From the NCBI GenBank assembly GCA_944368215.1, contig CALVWX010000008.1, forward strand, positions 1 through 64,000: 64,000 nt of DNA. Direction: 5' to 3'. The DNA comes from an uncultured Clostridia bacterium. GTDB taxonomy: Bacteria > Bacillota > Clostridia > Christensenellales > Borkfalkiaceae. The position numbers were made by a program, and so were the translations under genes. Positions 63,342-64,000 of the stretch are shown here, in pieces; the stretch's first letter is position 1, and each line of letters opens with the position of its first letter. The notes beneath the pieces are model-generated. The model searched no databases, was not told where the DNA came from, and was given only the letters and a program-made list of their open reading frames with translations.

Positions 63342-63653
63342 TCAACAACAGGAGCTGTTTGACGAATTACCGCACGAACAACAGCAGTTGCGCCAGAGAC
63401 CGTACTGCTGTGCATAATAGGCATCAAACCAACCGAGCGAATTTAACCCGCCGCAGGTATTGCAGGAGTTACAACCGCAGGAGTTGCGCCAACTGGACGA
63501 GTTGCAGGAATTGCAACCGCACGAGTTGCGCCAGTTCGAAGAACCGCAGGAGTTATTACATCCCGAGAGTATATTCAACAGTCCGGCAAACGAACAACTA
63601 TTACAGCAACCTGAACGAGAATTGCCGGAACAACAATTACCGCAATTACACAT
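63342..63653 (-). CDS. Cysteine-rich repeat protein
   Basis: A 103-aa protein with 22 cysteines, very rich in Asn, Ser and Gly. Two 14-residue repeats S-S-[NS]-WRNSCGCNSCN stand side by side, a third WRN-CCC-SC variant lies near the C-terminus, and CC pairs occur at both ends. There is no signal peptide. AAGGAAG lies ~10 nt before the ATG. I recognise no family. The C-G-C and C-x-x-C spacing could bind metal or form disulfides. The gene lies next to a reverse rubrerythrin gene on the same strand, so a role in metal or redox handling is possible but unproven. Confidence 0.72.
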   Translation of the reverse strand: MCNCGNCCSGNSRSGCCNSCSFAGLLNILSGCNNSCGSSNWRNSCGCNSCNSSSWRNSCGCNSCNTCGGLNSLGWFDAYYAQQYGLWRNCCCSCGNSSNSSCC

Positions 63654-63766
63654 AATCGGAATTCTTCCTTGGTAAATGTATTTTTAAGCAAAAGGTTTTC
63701 CCCCATTGCCTATGATACATTATATGCGCAAGGCCGTGCGATTGCTAACTGTATTTTCTGCACGAT

Positions 63767-63798
63767 AAAGGCGCGGCCGCAATCGGCCGCGCCTTTTT
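63767..63798 (-). terminator. Terminator of the rubrerythrin gene
   Basis: AAAGGCGCGGCCG / CGGCCGCGCCTTT with a 4-nt loop, ~15 nt after the rubrerythrin stop; the T tract is better on the plus strand. Confidence 0.75.
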
Positions 63799-63810
63799 GA
63801 AACATAGAAA

Positions 63811-64000
63811 TTATTCGCCGAAATATCTCTTTAAAAGACCTGCGAAACCTGCGCCGTGGCGGGCTTCATCCTTCGCCATTTCGTGAACGGTATCATGAAC
63901 GGCATCGAGATTGAGCTGCTTAGCCCTCTTGGCGATGGCAAGCTTACCTTCGCACGCGCCTGCTTCTGCAGCTGCGCGGAGCTCGAGGTTCTTCTTGGTT
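63811..64000 (-). CDS. Reverse rubrerythrin / NADH peroxidase, C-terminal part (runs off window)
   Basis: Only the last ~62 residues are present; the 5' part lies beyond base 64000. The sequence [36 protein letters not shown] and the end GLLKRYFGE match the C-terminus of clostridial rubrerythrins that carry the rubredoxin domain at the front. The EARH motif gives diiron ligands. Such proteins reduce peroxide with electrons from NADH and protect anaerobes in air. It fits with the flavodiiron protein elsewhere in the window. Confidence 0.9.
   Translation of the reverse strand, partial: TKKNLELRAAAEAGACEGKLAIAKRAKQLNLDAVHDTVHEMAKDEARHGAGFAGLLKRYFGE

Noticed and set aside
63359..63675. Plus-strand open frames rich in Asn/Arg or Glu/Leu opposite the Cys-rich gene
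   Set aside because: They come from the repeat composition; only the minus-strand frame has a ribosome site and regular protein repeats.

Overview
The window looks like chromosome from a strictly anaerobic, low-to-mid-GC Bacillota bacterium of the Clostridia type, probably host- or gut-associated. Signs of this are a flavodiiron protein and a reverse-rubrerythrin-type peroxidase for oxygen handling, a SpoVD-like PBP, a MurE with the meso-DAP motif, strong AGGAGG-type ribosome sites and many near-perfect TTGACA-17-TATAAT promoters. The genus cannot be fixed from the sequence alone. Both window edges cut genes: argF on the left and a reverse rubrerythrin on the right.

Layout. 1-5.9 kb: arginine operon argG-argC-argJ-argB-argD-argF (minus strand) with candidate ArgR boxes upstream. 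6.0-9.6 kb: a YgjP-type metallopeptidase and an acyl-ACP thioesterase, divergent from a membrane-anchored PadR-like regulator. 9.7-21.2 kb: rny, then the operon ftsK-rimO-pgsA-cinA-recA-nadE. 21.3-25.1 kb: ilvC, a DUF815 ATPase and an isolated murC. 25.2-38.9 kb: the division and cell wall (dcw) cluster mraZ-rsmH-ftsL-like-spoVD/ftsI-murE-mraY-murD-ftsW-murA-ftsQ, followed by ftsA-like-ftsZ from a separate perfect promoter, with murI upstream of mraZ. 39.8-41.0 kb: rpsT and a decayed IS200-type element. 41.3-46.6 kb: a cupin regulator and potABCD. 46.7-51.6 kb: tRNA-Arg, an AT-rich orphan gene and an odd four-gene run AEC transporter-GH28-flavodiiron protein-mscL. 51.9-57.6 kb: proBA, a lipoprotein, gdhA and an amidohydrolase. 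57.7-64 kb: an Amidase_6 protein, tRNA-Ser, ilvA-ridA, two tandem DegV genes, a BrkB-like membrane protein, a very cysteine-rich repeat protein and the rubrerythrin.

How it works together. Most of the window is housekeeping: arginine, proline, glutamate and branched-chain amino acid metabolism, peptidoglycan precursor synthesis and septum assembly, DNA repair, RNA decay and polyamine uptake. No complete novel multi-gene system is evident. The unusual signals are an FtsA-like protein with degraded nucleotide motifs and no membrane-targeting tail, a PadR regulator fused to a four-helix membrane anchor, Q/P-rich disordered linkers in several division proteins, a 22-cysteine repeat protein next to a peroxidase, extended PotA and PotD proteins, a likely AUU start codon in the PBP gene, and a 19-bp sequence shared between the padR upstream region and proA.
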